This document shows, in pieces, positions 53,359 to 62,091 of a stretch of 64,000 bases of DNA (positions are counted from its first letter, which is position 1; every line of letters starts with the position of its first letter). Below the pieces are notes generated by a model. That model ran no database searches and had not been told where the DNA came from. It saw only the letters and a program-made list of their open reading frames with translations. This stretch comes from Ignavibacteria bacterium. Lineage in GTDB: Bacteria > Bacteroidota > Ignavibacteria > Kapaibacteriales > Kapaibacteriaceae. Location of the stretch: the NCBI GenBank assembly GCA_016707005.1, contig JADJIQ010000004.1, positions 310,001 through 374,000 on the forward strand. The letters run 5' to 3'. A program made the translations under genes and the position numbers.

Positions 53359-55766
53359 GAGAACCTCCTTGCATAAAGTCGTGCACCGCCTACACTCATC
53401 CCAACCACCAGCAGTGAACTCAACGGCATCATGATCGCTGTAATAACGGGCGTTAGGATCCCTGCAAGAGCCAAGGAGATTCCAACGGCGTTGTAGGCCA
53501 TCGTGAACCACAAGGCCGACGAGATAACTCGCGTGAGTTCGTGTGTGTAGACTAAGAGTCCAGGCAGATCAGATAGTCGTTGCGCAGGCATTACCAGATC
53601 GCTTGCCGGTGCTAGGGTAGATGTCTCGTCCGTTACTGCGATAGAAACGTCGGCAGCAGCCATGGCCGAAACGTCGTTCAATCCATCCCCTACCATGAGC
53701 ACTGATGCACCACCAGAACGCAACGCCTCAACGGCCTCTACCTTCTCACCAGGTGTTGCCCGGAATTGCATCTCTTCATTGGTAAAGACGCTGCGCAGGG
53801 CGTCTGCATCTCTGTCTGTGTCTCCCGTTACCAGTCTTGTCTGAATGCCATTCGAGCGTAGTGCGCCTACCATCATCGGCACATCTTCGCGAACATGAGA
53901 GCGCATCACGAATCTGCCGGCGAGTTTGCCGTCAACAGCAACCGCTGTCCCCTCGTTGGCGACGATGGTCTCGTCTCCCAGTTCTTCCGACAGATAGGAG
54001 AACGAACCAATCACTACGTTGTGTCCGTTGCTGCGTCCACGAACGCCCCTTCCAACATCTTCCACAACAACATCTGCCGTTGACCTGGCAGAGGCCATAC
54101 GGGCGATACTCTGACTCACCGGATGTGCACTATGGGAAGCAACTGCCTCGATCGCCTCGTGTTCAGAAGCGGTAAGGGGCTTACCATGATAAACAACGTC
54201 GTGACGGGATGATGTAAGTGTTCCGGTCTTGTCGAAGACCACCGTGTTGGCATTCTTGAGTTCGAGAAGCACACCGATATTCTTGATATACATCCCGGAT
54301 CTCCCCAACAGGCCCATGGCAGTTCCAAGGGTTATCGGCGCAGCAAGAGTGAGGGCACACGGACAGGCAATGATCAATACGGCGGTAAAGACGTTCACGG
54401 CAAGTGCAACATTCGGCAACCAGAACAGGGCACCGGTCACAGCTACGAGGAGAGTGCCGACTGTGAACCACAGGCCGAATCTGTCGCTCAGTTTCATGTA
54501 GGATGAGCGGGGCGTACGCGAGGCTGTGCGTTCCCACAACGATGCGAGGTAGCTCTGTGATACCGGACGGGTGGCTGTGAGTCGGACGGCTGTTCCCACT
54601 ACCTTGCCGCCGGCGTAGATCATCGATCCGGAAGTGCACTCAACTGGAACGCTTTCTCCGGTCACGAACGAATAGTCGACGTATCCAGTGGCGCTCATAA
54701 GTACAGCATCCGCGGGTATCACTTCTCCGTTACGAACGATCATCACATCACCAGTGCGTACAGCATCGATAGGCACCACGGCCTCAACACCCTTTTGTTC
54801 GCGTCGAACAGAAAGTGGGAAGAACGATCTCACGGTCCGGTCAAAGGACACGGCATCGAATGCTTTCTGTTGGAACAGACGACCAATAAGGAGGAAGAAG
54901 ACAAGTCCGGCGAATGAATCGAGGAACCCTTCGCCCCCTCCCGACACGATATCGACAATACTGCGTACGAACAGCGTTGTAATGCCGAGTGCCACCGGCA
55001 CATCAAGGTTCACAACACGTCTGCGCAGACTAGCGAGTGCAGAAGAAAGCCAGGGAGATGCACTGAAGAAATACACCGGAATGCTGAGTCCGATGCTGAG
55101 AAGCGAGAATAAACGCACGAGTGTCTGATCCATGCCGGTGTCGCCGGCCATGTACCGTGCGATGCTGATCATCATCACGTTGCCGGCAGCGAACCCGGCA
55201 ACGCCTAGACGGAGGTAGATCTTTCGGGTTGCTTCGCGACGTTCAGCGTCGCGGTCATGTTCGGTTCCTTCACTGCTGAGAAGGGGCTCATATCCTAAGG
55301 AGCTCAGGAGGATCGCAATGGCTTTCAATCCAGTACGCGAAGGATCGTATTCAACCTCAACGGTCTTGCGCATGAGATCCACACGCGACGAACGTATCCC
55401 CTGATCGAATCGTTGCAGCTGTTCAAGGAGCCAAACACAACTCGCGCAGTGCATACCGGGCAATGCCAATCGAACGCGGGTGATACTTCCGTTGGAGAAG
55501 TCGATGAAACGCGCGGCAGTTGCGGCGTCATCAAGTACCTCGTAGACCGACCGGTCTCGCTGCGGACCCCTCTGAGGTACACCCGATGCGCCATCGAACG
55601 TATAATACTCGCACATTCCGTTCGAACTCAGGATGTCATAGACACTCCTGCAGCCCGTACAGCAGAATGTATGTGCGCCGTCGCTGATGGAATGATCCGC
55701 GCAAGGTTCCCCGCAGTGCGTACAACACACAGCAGGGGCGAGCGGAGATGGGGGTTTTAAGGTCAC
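53355..55766 (-). CDS. ccoI: Copper-transporting P1B ATPase CcoI (FixI)
   Basis: An 803-aa heavy-metal P-type ATPase that exports copper for cbb3 assembly. The N-terminal zinc-finger-like CTHCGEPC (about 13-20), then an HMA domain with GMHCASCVW (about 102-110), eight membrane helices, the metal-binding CPC in ACPCALTL (about 450-457), the phosphorylated Asp in DKTGTLTS and GDGLNDVSAM are all present. I chose GTG 55766 as the family-like start; a TTG at 55808 keeps the frame open further. No Shine-Dalgarno supports either. It is first in the cco operon, just after the Rrf2 regulator. Confidence 0.94.
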   Translation of the reverse strand: MTLKPPSPLAPAVCCTHCGEPCADHSISDGAHTFCCTGCRSVYDILSSNGMCEYYTFDGASGVPQRGPQRDRSVYEVLDDAATAARFIDFSNGSITRVRLALPGMHCASCVWLLEQLQRFDQGIRSSRVDLMRKTVEVEYDPSRTGLKAIAILLSSLGYEPLLSSEGTEHDRDAERREATRKIYLRLGVAGFAAGNVMMISIARYMAGDTGMDQTLVRLFSLLSIGLSIPVYFFSASPWLSSALASLRRRVVNLDVPVALGITTLFVRSIVDIVSGGGEGFLDSFAGLVFFLLIGRLFQQKAFDAVSFDRTVRSFFPLSVRREQKGVEAVVPIDAVRTGDVMIVRNGEVIPADAVLMSATGYVDYSFVTGESVPVECTSGSMIYAGGKVVGTAVRLTATRPVSQSYLASLWERTASRTPRSSYMKLSDRFGLWFTVGTLLVAVTGALFWLPNVALAVNVFTAVLIIACPCALTLAAPITLGTAMGLLGRSGMYIKNIGVLLELKNANTVVFDKTGTLTSSRHDVVYHGKPLTASEHEAIEAVASHSAHPVSQSIARMASARSTADVVVEDVGRGVRGRSNGHNVVIGSFSYLSEELGDETIVANEGTAVAVDGKLAGRFVMRSHVREDVPMMVGALRSNGIQTRLVTGDTDRDADALRSVFTNEEMQFRATPGEKVEAVEALRSGGASVLMVGDGLNDVSAMAAADVSIAVTDETSTLAPASDLVMPAQRLSDLPGLLVYTHELTRVISSALWFTMAYNAVGISLALAGILTPVITAIMMPLSSLLVVGMSVGGARLYARRFS

Positions 55767-55834
55767 GTAAAGGTAGATGTTAGTTGCGGTACGCAAACTT
55801 TCCACCAAACCAGGTCAGGTTTCCATGACTTTTG

Positions 55835-56299
55835 TCATGGTTTTTCGGTCACCGAGGTTTTCTTGAACTCTTGTGCCAGACGAACATTCAATTCGCTGGC
55901 TTTAGCTCCCAAACTCAACAGCGTCACCTTCTTCGCAACGCCGGCAAAACGCACACGTACATCTGTCCAATGCTCATGAGCAGGACACGGTTCTGCTTCT
56001 CCACACCCAGGAAGCCCGAGCATACACTCTGTGAAGATGTCCGTACCATCGATGGCGGCAATGAGGTCATACAATGTGATCGTCTTGGCCTGACGGCCGA
56101 GCGTGACTCCCCCCTTTGGACCTCTGTAGGAGACCATGATACCTGACTGGGTAAGCTGCTGCAACACCTTGGTGAGGAAGTGGAACGAGATGTTCAATTC
56201 AGCAGCAATGCGACTGATCGACACGTACTCACCCTTCCCCTGCGACGTAACAAAGATCGCCGCCTGGATACCATAGATGCATGACTTCGAAAGCATCAT
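55835..56299 (-). CDS. Rrf2-family transcriptional regulator, Fe-S type
   Basis: A 154-aa winged-helix regulator. The helix-turn-helix lies at about 25-60 (ISRIAAELNISFHFLTKVLQQL), and the wing is YRGPKGGVTLGR (about 58-69). A cluster of three cysteines, CMLGLPGCGEAEPC (C-X6-C-X5-C), occupies the position of the IscR/NsrR Fe-S ligands. It is upstream of and probably co-transcribed with ccoI, so an oxygen, nitric oxide or iron-sulfur signal could control the oxidase (inference). A 13-bp palindrome lies at its own promoter. Confidence 0.9.
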   Translation of the reverse strand: MMLSKSCIYGIQAAIFVTSQGKGEYVSISRIAAELNISFHFLTKVLQQLTQSGIMVSYRGPKGGVTLGRQAKTITLYDLIAAIDGTDIFTECMLGLPGCGEAEPCPAHEHWTDVRVRFAGVAKKVTLLSLGAKASELNVRLAQEFKKTSVTEKP

Positions 56300-56329
56300 G
56301 TCTGACCTACCGCTGATCGTATAGGAGAA

Positions 56330-56342
56330 TTAAGACTCTTAA
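56330..56342. promoter_or_regulatory. Palindromic candidate operator of the Rrf2/cco locus
   Basis: TTAAGA-C-TCTTAA, a perfect 13-bp palindrome, lies 31 bases upstream of the Rrf2 ATG, just downstream of a weak TATTTTCG -7 box (56345-56352, minus), so it would cover the transcription start. A second TAAGAC...GTCTTA inverted pair (56331-56336 with 56354-56359) brackets the box. A site for autoregulation is a reasonable guess. Confidence 0.5.
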
Positions 56343-56362
56343 AGCGAAAATAGGTCTTAGAA

Positions 56363-58843
56363 CTATGCGAACTGCGGGAATCGACCTGGATCTACCTCGT
56401 GCATCATTGCGTAGGCGGCCTCAATGATGTGCTCTGCCTCGGGCTTCGACCAGTAGTTTCCATCTGTTCCATAGGCCGGACGGTGTGGTTTTGCCGTAAG
56501 CGTACACGGTGCGGAATCGAGCCAACGATAGCCGTCTTGGCATTCGAGGATCTCGCGCATGATATAGGCCGATGTTCCACCTGGTACATCCTCGTCTACC
56601 ACCAGAAGTCGATTTGTCTTTTTCAACGATCCCACGATCGCAGCATGGCGATCGAATGGAAGAAGTGTCTGAACGTCAATAATCTCCGCCGACACGCCAA
56701 GTGTCTCAAGCGTTGCTGCGGCATCGAGCGCAACGCGAACTGTTGCGCCATAGGTTACGAGAGTGAGGTCCGTCCCCTGTTTCAAGACCTCAGGCACGCC
56801 TAGTTCTACGGTATAGGTTCCGAGATTCAACGGAAGACGTTCCTTGAGTCGATAGCCATTGAGCACCTCAACCACCAACGCCGGGTCATCCCCTTGCAGG
56901 AGGGTCTGATACATGCCTGCGGCTTGGACGAAGTTGCGCGGCACACAGACGTGGATGCCACGGACAAGATTGATGATCCCCGACATCGGAGATCCCGAGT
57001 GCCATACACCTTCAAGGCGATGTCCGCGAGTGCGAATGATCACCGGTGCTTTTTGGCCTCCCTTTGTACGCCATTGTACGGTGGCCAGATCGTCGCTCAT
57101 CAATTGCAGCGCGTAGAGTAGATAGTCGAGGTACTGGATCTCAGCCACTGGGCGGAGTCCGCGCATGGCAAGTCCAATGGCCTGACCTAGGATCGTGCAT
57201 TCACGAATACCCGTATCTCCAACGCGCAATTCTCCATAGGCAGCCTGCAGACCGAGCGTGCCCTGGTTCACATCTCCAAGCTTACCGCTGTCCTCGCCGA
57301 ACATGAGCAGACGAGGTTCGGTGGTAAGTGCATGATCGAACCATGCTCGAATGATCTCAGAACCATTGATCGATGGCGACTCGTCATTGAACGCCGGTGC
57401 TACCACCGGTACCTTTAATGGTGACCACACAGACTCACTGTGAAGATGAGATGAGTAGAGGGGGCTGATCCGAGCGTCATAGGACTTGCGCCATTGCGCA
57501 AGCGGCTGGCGAACACTCTCTGGAGCTGGCTTTGCCGAGACCAGAGCCTTAAACGTAGCAACCATGATGTCGCGCCTGAACGGCTCTCTGATCCGCTGTA
57601 GTTCGGTGGCCGCGGAAGCAACATCATTTGCAGGATCCGTCAGACCATTCTCACTGAGAGCCGTTGCTGTTTGATTCAGGATCGCAACTGCCTCACCGAT
57701 CTCTGAGGAGATCGGTGTCATGTAAGCGTCCCAGGCTGCCTGCTTTGAAGCCAAGACGTACGCTGCTGCAGCTGTTTCGATGGCTTCCAACTGATCTTCG
57801 CCGGCGATCCCCGTCTTCAGGATCCAGGCGCGCATGTGGGAAATTCCATCCATGTCTGCTTCCCATTGAAGGCGCTCGGGACTCTTGTAGCGCTCATGCG
57901 AGCCGGAGGTAGAGTGCCCTTGCGGCTGCGTAACCTCGATAACGTGAACGATCTGTGGCACATGCTCCGTGCGAGCCACATGAGCGGCCTTCTCATACGT
58001 AGCAACAAGTGCTGGATAGTCCCAACCGTGAACCACATGAACATCATAACCATTGGTAACGCCGGGGACACGCTGGAACCCTTTAAGCAGTTCACCAACG
58101 TTAGACTTCGTCATTTGGATCTCGTTCGGCACACTGATTCCGTAGCCGTCATCCCAGATCGAGATCACCGCCGGTGCACCGAGTACGCCGATCGCATTGA
58201 CACTCTCCCAGAACATTCCTTCGGCACTCGAAGCATTGCCGATGGTGCCAAAGGCTACTTCATTTCCGCCATTTGAGAAATGTGCGAAGCTCTTGAGTTC
58301 TTCTACTTCGCGGTAGATGCGCGACGCATAGGCCAGACCAACAAGGCGAGGCATTTGTGATGCTGTTGGGGAGACATCTGCAGAGACATTTCGCGTAGAG
58401 GTCTGCGGAAGCCAAGAACCATCTTCGGCAAGATATCGGGTACCGAAATGGCCATTCATTGACCGACCGGCTGACGACGGTTCTGCGGTAACATCTGTGT
58501 GTGCATAGAGCTGGGCAAAGAACTTCTGCACATCACTTTCGCCGATGGCGAACATGAATGTCTGGTCGCGATAATACCCGCTTCGCCAATCGCCTGGCAT
58601 GAATGCCTTGGCCATGGCCAGCTGTGGCAATTCCTTGCCGTCGCCGAAGATGCCGAACTTCGCCTTTCCTGTGAGAACTTCTTTGCGTCCAAGAATGGAT
58701 GCTTGCCGGCTCTCCACAGCCAAACGATAGTCTCGAAGTACATCGGCTACGTTCACCGTTGCCGTTGTTACACCATTCGTCGATCGCGGAGCGCCGCTCT
58801 TTTTTTCCGCAACCGTAGGCTGCGTTTCATTTCGCTTCTTCAT
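56363..58843 (-). CDS. Fused E1 alpha-beta 2-oxoacid dehydrogenase
   Basis: An 826-aa thiamine-pyrophosphate enzyme with E1 alpha (about 40-420) and E1 beta (about 500-820) in one chain. Alpha carries FGTIGNASSAEGMFWESVN and WDDGYGISVP; beta has LMFGEDSG, GLRPVAEIQYLDYL and RTRGHRLEGVWHS. The reaction is decarboxylation of pyruvate or a branched-chain 2-oxoacid with transfer to a lipoyl E2. Lipoyl carrier genes are absent here. ATG 58843 was chosen because it clears the gmk stop (58866) while a longer start would overlap gmk by almost 100 bases. Substrate cannot be assigned by eye. Confidence 0.85.
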   Translation of the reverse strand: MKKRNETQPTVAEKKSGAPRSTNGVTTATVNVADVLRDYRLAVESRQASILGRKEVLTGKAKFGIFGDGKELPQLAMAKAFMPGDWRSGYYRDQTFMFAIGESDVQKFFAQLYAHTDVTAEPSSAGRSMNGHFGTRYLAEDGSWLPQTSTRNVSADVSPTASQMPRLVGLAYASRIYREVEELKSFAHFSNGGNEVAFGTIGNASSAEGMFWESVNAIGVLGAPAVISIWDDGYGISVPNEIQMTKSNVGELLKGFQRVPGVTNGYDVHVVHGWDYPALVATYEKAAHVARTEHVPQIVHVIEVTQPQGHSTSGSHERYKSPERLQWEADMDGISHMRAWILKTGIAGEDQLEAIETAAAAYVLASKQAAWDAYMTPISSEIGEAVAILNQTATALSENGLTDPANDVASAATELQRIREPFRRDIMVATFKALVSAKPAPESVRQPLAQWRKSYDARISPLYSSHLHSESVWSPLKVPVVAPAFNDESPSINGSEIIRAWFDHALTTEPRLLMFGEDSGKLGDVNQGTLGLQAAYGELRVGDTGIRECTILGQAIGLAMRGLRPVAEIQYLDYLLYALQLMSDDLATVQWRTKGGQKAPVIIRTRGHRLEGVWHSGSPMSGIINLVRGIHVCVPRNFVQAAGMYQTLLQGDDPALVVEVLNGYRLKERLPLNLGTYTVELGVPEVLKQGTDLTLVTYGATVRVALDAAATLETLGVSAEIIDVQTLLPFDRHAAIVGSLKKTNRLLVVDEDVPGGTSAYIMREILECQDGYRWLDSAPCTLTAKPHRPAYGTDGNYWSKPEAEHIIEAAYAMMHEVDPGRFPQFA

Positions 58844-58865
58844 AGGATGCAAAGTTACGATGTGA

Positions 58866-59468
58866 TCAGGGCTCGCCGAAGAGAGAAGGCTGCTGAGGAG
58901 CCCCTTCTGTATGTTCTCGGACAAGCAGTTCGGCACGAGCGAGAGTGTCTGCGAGGTCTGCATTTACCAGGACGTGGTCAAAACGGTCACGATGACCCAT
59001 TTCCATTTCTGCCCGTGCAAGCCGCATTTCTATCTGCTCCTCCGATTCCGTGTGTCTGCTGCGGAGCCGTGCAGCAAGGGTCTCGATGTCAGGGGGCGCA
59101 ACAAAGATCAAGAGTGTGTCATCCGGGAATGCAGCACGAAGTGAGAGTGCGCCCTTAACATCTACATCAAAGACAAGGAATTCACCGCGCGCTACAGCCT
59201 CGGAGACGATGCTGCGCAGGGTGCCGTAATAATTCCCGAAGATCTCCTCAGATTCGATGAGGTCATTCTGCTCAATGGCGTGACGGAATTCATCGCGGGT
59301 GAGGAAGAAATAGTCCTTGCCATGCTCTTCTCCTGCACGTTTCGGTCGCGTGGTTGCACTTACGCTGAAACGCAGGAACGGAAACGATGACAGAAGATGT
59401 CGGGCAACCGTTGTCTTGCCTGCACCACTTGGGGCACTGAGAACGATGAGGTGCTTCTTACTCGACAT
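58866..59468 (-). CDS. gmk: Guanylate kinase
   Basis: A 200-aa nucleoside monophosphate kinase, GMP + ATP to GDP + ADP. Walker A SAPSGAGKTT (about 11-20), the GMP-binding SATTRPKRAGEEHGKDYFF stretch (about 38-56) and VDVKGALSLR are present. Its start overlaps the yicC stop by 11 bases, a gmk-yicC pairing that is widespread in bacteria. It lies 22 bases ahead of the E1 gene. Confidence 0.97.
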   Translation of the reverse strand: MSSKKHLIVLSAPSGAGKTTVARHLLSSFPFLRFSVSATTRPKRAGEEHGKDYFFLTRDEFRHAIEQNDLIESEEIFGNYYGTLRSIVSEAVARGEFLVFDVDVKGALSLRAAFPDDTLLIFVAPPDIETLAARLRSRHTESEEQIEMRLARAEMEMGHRDRFDHVLVNADLADTLARAELLVREHTEGAPQQPSLFGEP

Positions 59469-60333
59469 TCTGAACCTGCTCCCGCATTCGCTCCAGTTCC
59501 TCCTTCATCCCAACTACAACACGTGCGATGTCTGCATCGTTTGTCTTTGAGCCGATCGTATTCACTTCTCGGTTCATCTCCTGAAGCAGGAAATTGAGTT
59601 TTCTCCCCGATTGAACATCATCTGCCATATACTGGCGAAAATGTTTCATATGGCTGCGAAGCCGCACACATTCTTCTGTTACGTCGAGCTTTTCAGCCAA
59701 CAACGTGATCTCCAGGTTCATGCGCACGTCATCGATCGATGCTTCATCGATCACCTGCCTCACACGTTCACGAAGACGTTCGCGTTCTTGCGGGATCCTC
59801 GCGGCACTTCGCAGCTCAACGTCGGCCAACCCGTGCTCGATCGCTTCCAAGCGGCCGTGGAGATCCTTGGCAAGTTCGTTGCCTTCTTTATCTCGCATGG
59901 CAGTCATGGCAACAAGGGCTTCAACAAGCCCCTTTTTCAGATCGGGCCATACATCCGGACGTTCCGACGTATCGGGAGGCGCTTGGAAGATCGCCGGGAA
60001 ATGCACGAGGTGGTCTACCGACACATCCCCGTCGAGATCAAGCTCAGCCTTGAGCTGACGAAGTGCTTCAACGAACGACCGGGCAACTTCAGTATCAACC
60101 TGAACGGCTTGCTGTTGGCCTCGCTCTTCTTGTCGGATGAAGATGTTCAGCGATCCGCGTGTGACGTTCTCTCGGACGGTTTCGCGAATGAGACCTTCTT
60201 TATCAGACCACTCTTTCGGAATACGCGTGGAAAGCTCCAAGTATCGTCCGTTGACGCACCGAGCTTCGATCGTGCAGGGAGTTCCTTCAATGAGGATCTC
60301 ACTCTTTCCGTAACCGGTCATACTCCTGATCAT
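59458..60333 (-). CDS. yicC: YicC-family endoribonuclease
   Basis: A 291-aa protein of the YicC/YloC family, recently shown to be an RNA-cleaving enzyme in other bacteria. MIRSMTGYGKSE is the diagnostic start, and the C-terminal DVQSGRKLNFLLQEMNREVNTIGSK split region (about 235-260) with metal-ligand-type Glu is conserved. ATG 60333 is chosen because it begins that motif; the open frame extends to 60423 without family sequence. A perfect TTG-N18-TATCTTTG promoter lies 34 bases upstream. Confidence 0.94.
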   Translation of the reverse strand: MIRSMTGYGKSEILIEGTPCTIEARCVNGRYLELSTRIPKEWSDKEGLIRETVRENVTRGSLNIFIRQEERGQQQAVQVDTEVARSFVEALRQLKAELDLDGDVSVDHLVHFPAIFQAPPDTSERPDVWPDLKKGLVEALVAMTAMRDKEGNELAKDLHGRLEAIEHGLADVELRSAARIPQERERLRERVRQVIDEASIDDVRMNLEITLLAEKLDVTEECVRLRSHMKHFRQYMADDVQSGRKLNFLLQEMNREVNTIGSKTNDADIARVVVGMKEELERMREQVQNVE

Positions 60334-60367
60334 GTTCGGCCTAGTCTGTTCAAATACAAGGGATTGG

Positions 60368-60396
60368 CAAAGATACGGCAGGGACGTACTGGCCAA
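60368..60396 (-). promoter_or_regulatory. Promoter of yicC-gmk (TTG-N18-TATCTTTG)
   Basis: On the minus strand TTG (60396-60394) and TATCTTTG (60375-60368) are 18 bases apart, identical in elements and spacing to the tRNA-Ser promoter. The -7 box is 34 bases before the yicC ATG. Confidence 0.75.
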
Positions 60397-60415
60397 GGTG
60401 GTATCTTCCCTCGTG

Positions 60416-61249
60416 ATGTTCATCGATGATCAAGACCCAAGACATGCCGTCAGGGAGGGGGCTTCCCGGCTCCGTGAGCTGTGGAGTAAGCCTATCCACG
60501 CTGCCGTAGTGGCCGGTTCTGGATTTTCGACGTTTACGGAAGCCGGTACGATCATTGACCGAATACCCTATTCACAGCTGACCGGACTTCCGAACAGCGC
60601 TGTGAACGGCCATGGCTCCGAGATCGTCCTCCTCTCTACGTTGGCAGGCACCATTATGGTGTTTACTGGTAGAGCCCATGCCTATGAGGGCTACAGTCCA
60701 TCAGTCTGCGCCTCGCATGTAGCAGTTGCTCTTGAATGTGGAATCAAGAACATCCTCCTCACGAATGCATGTGGTGGAGTGCATCCACTGCTGAAAACGG
60801 GCGATATCGTGATCCCTAACAGTACCCTGAACCTCACACATCGGTCGATCCTTCCTCCGTTGAACGGACCGGAGGTGGCGTCAGCGGCCTACCTAGATCT
60901 CGGAATCTCAACCATCGATCACTGTTGGTCAAAGGGGCTCCCTGTTCGTAGTGGCGTCTATGCGCAGGTTCTTGGACCGTCCTATGAGACGCGTGCCGAG
61001 ATCAGAATGCTGCGACGCATCGGTGCTGATGCCGTAGGTATGTCCACCGCTATGGAAGCACAATGGGCTTCCAGAATGGGCGCACACGTAGGGATCATCT
61101 CCCTCGTCACCAATACGCTGACCGACGCTAATCACCGAATGGTAACACACGGAGAGGTGGTTCACGCTGCTGAAATGTCGCACCAATTTGTTGCTCAGGT
61201 AGTGCTTGCAGCCGTTGAGACTGCCCGCAGTACCCTTGGAGCCCCTTGA
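60416..61249 (+). CDS. Purine nucleoside phosphorylase (PNP-I family, Asn type)
   Basis: A 277-aa PNP with phosphate loop AGSGFSTF (about 30-37), GRAHAYEGYS, TNACGGVHPL, GPSYETRAE and GADAVGMST. The base-contacting position is Asn in LVTNTL, as in 6-oxopurine (guanosine/inosine) enzymes, unlike the Asp form encoded at 29368. MFIDDQ at 60416 is the chosen start; GTG 60413 is an alternative with AAGGTGG 12 bases upstream. It is divergent from yicC and leads into a lipoprotein gene. Confidence 0.93.
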   Translation: MFIDDQDPRHAVREGASRLRELWSKPIHAAVVAGSGFSTFTEAGTIIDRIPYSQLTGLPNSAVNGHGSEIVLLSTLAGTIMVFTGRAHAYEGYSPSVCASHVAVALECGIKNILLTNACGGVHPLLKTGDIVIPNSTLNLTHRSILPPLNGPEVASAAYLDLGISTIDHCWSKGLPVRSGVYAQVLGPSYETRAEIRMLRRIGADAVGMSTAMEAQWASRMGAHVGIISLVTNTLTDANHRMVTHGEVVHAAEMSHQFVAQVVLAAVETARSTLGAP

Positions 61250-61275
61250 CACCCTATTTTTGCTGCATGATCACC

Positions 61276-62091
61276 ATGAATCGCATCTCCCTTATCGCCT
61301 TGATGATCACGAGTCTCCTCGTGCTGTCCATGGGTTGCAAGTCTACCTCGTACAGCGGCTTTATGCGAAACAACAAGGCCATACATGTGGACCGACCCAT
61401 CTTTGACATCAAGGGTGTGCGTCTAAGTGACAGTACGGTGCAGCTGAGTTTCATGACGGCATCCACTCTTCGCACGGTAGACCGTTCTATTCGATATGTG
61501 GACATCTTCATTGGTCCTGATAAAGACCACCTCAATGATTCGATCATGGTCAATCCTACGATGGCCGGCACTCCGGGATCGGACGAAACGATCCTCTTTA
61601 TCGGTGAGGGTCTATGGGATACGCCCGCTGCAAAGGCTTCTCGCAGTGCTGTAGCGGAGGTTGCGGTGGTAACAGCCACAGACCATTTGATCTTTACAAC
61701 AGCCATCGAGTATCAAAAGGCAGAACCAGTGGATCTCCGACCTTTTGCTACCGCAGCCGGAGACAGTGCCATTGATATTGGCGTAATGGCAAAACGGATC
61801 TTTGTTCCTCAAGGCGAGTACCTGCCAACGTCTGAATCATTCCGGGTGTTGATCTCCGACGGTAAAGGAAGTGTTGTGTGGCGATCTGATGCTGGACTTG
61901 CCTTCCTTTCTGTGGTCACTCTTGTTGAACCTCAGAATGCCAACGCCATCCACCGGTATGTGATGCCGTGGGACGGACGTGATCTGGGCGGTCAGAAGGT
62001 ACCTGATGGAGAGTATCATGCCGATCTCATCATTCCATCTCGTCCAAAGTCATATTCAGCTTCCATCTCTTTTTCATGGCCACCACGGTGA
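61276..62091 (+). CDS. Lipoprotein with BsuPI-like domain
   Basis: A 271-aa protein with a signal ending SMGC, a plausible lipobox. The C-terminal part (about 190-271) resembles the BsuPI/FlgD-like Ig fold: FRVLISDGKGSVVWRSD, AFLSVVTLV, YVMPWDGRDLGGQKVPDGEYHADL. The middle resembles a domain of periplasmic lipoproteins that accompany secretion or gliding complexes, a tentative comparison. ATG 61276 is used; 61267 is an alternative. It ends inside the start of ribD. Function unknown. Confidence 0.65.
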   Translation: MNRISLIALMITSLLVLSMGCKSTSYSGFMRNNKAIHVDRPIFDIKGVRLSDSTVQLSFMTASTLRTVDRSIRYVDIFIGPDKDHLNDSIMVNPTMAGTPGSDETILFIGEGLWDTPAAKASRSAVAEVAVVTATDHLIFTTAIEYQKAEPVDLRPFATAAGDSAIDIGVMAKRIFVPQGEYLPTSESFRVLISDGKGSVVWRSDAGLAFLSVVTLVEPQNANAIHRYVMPWDGRDLGGQKVPDGEYHADLIIPSRPKSYSASISFSWPPR

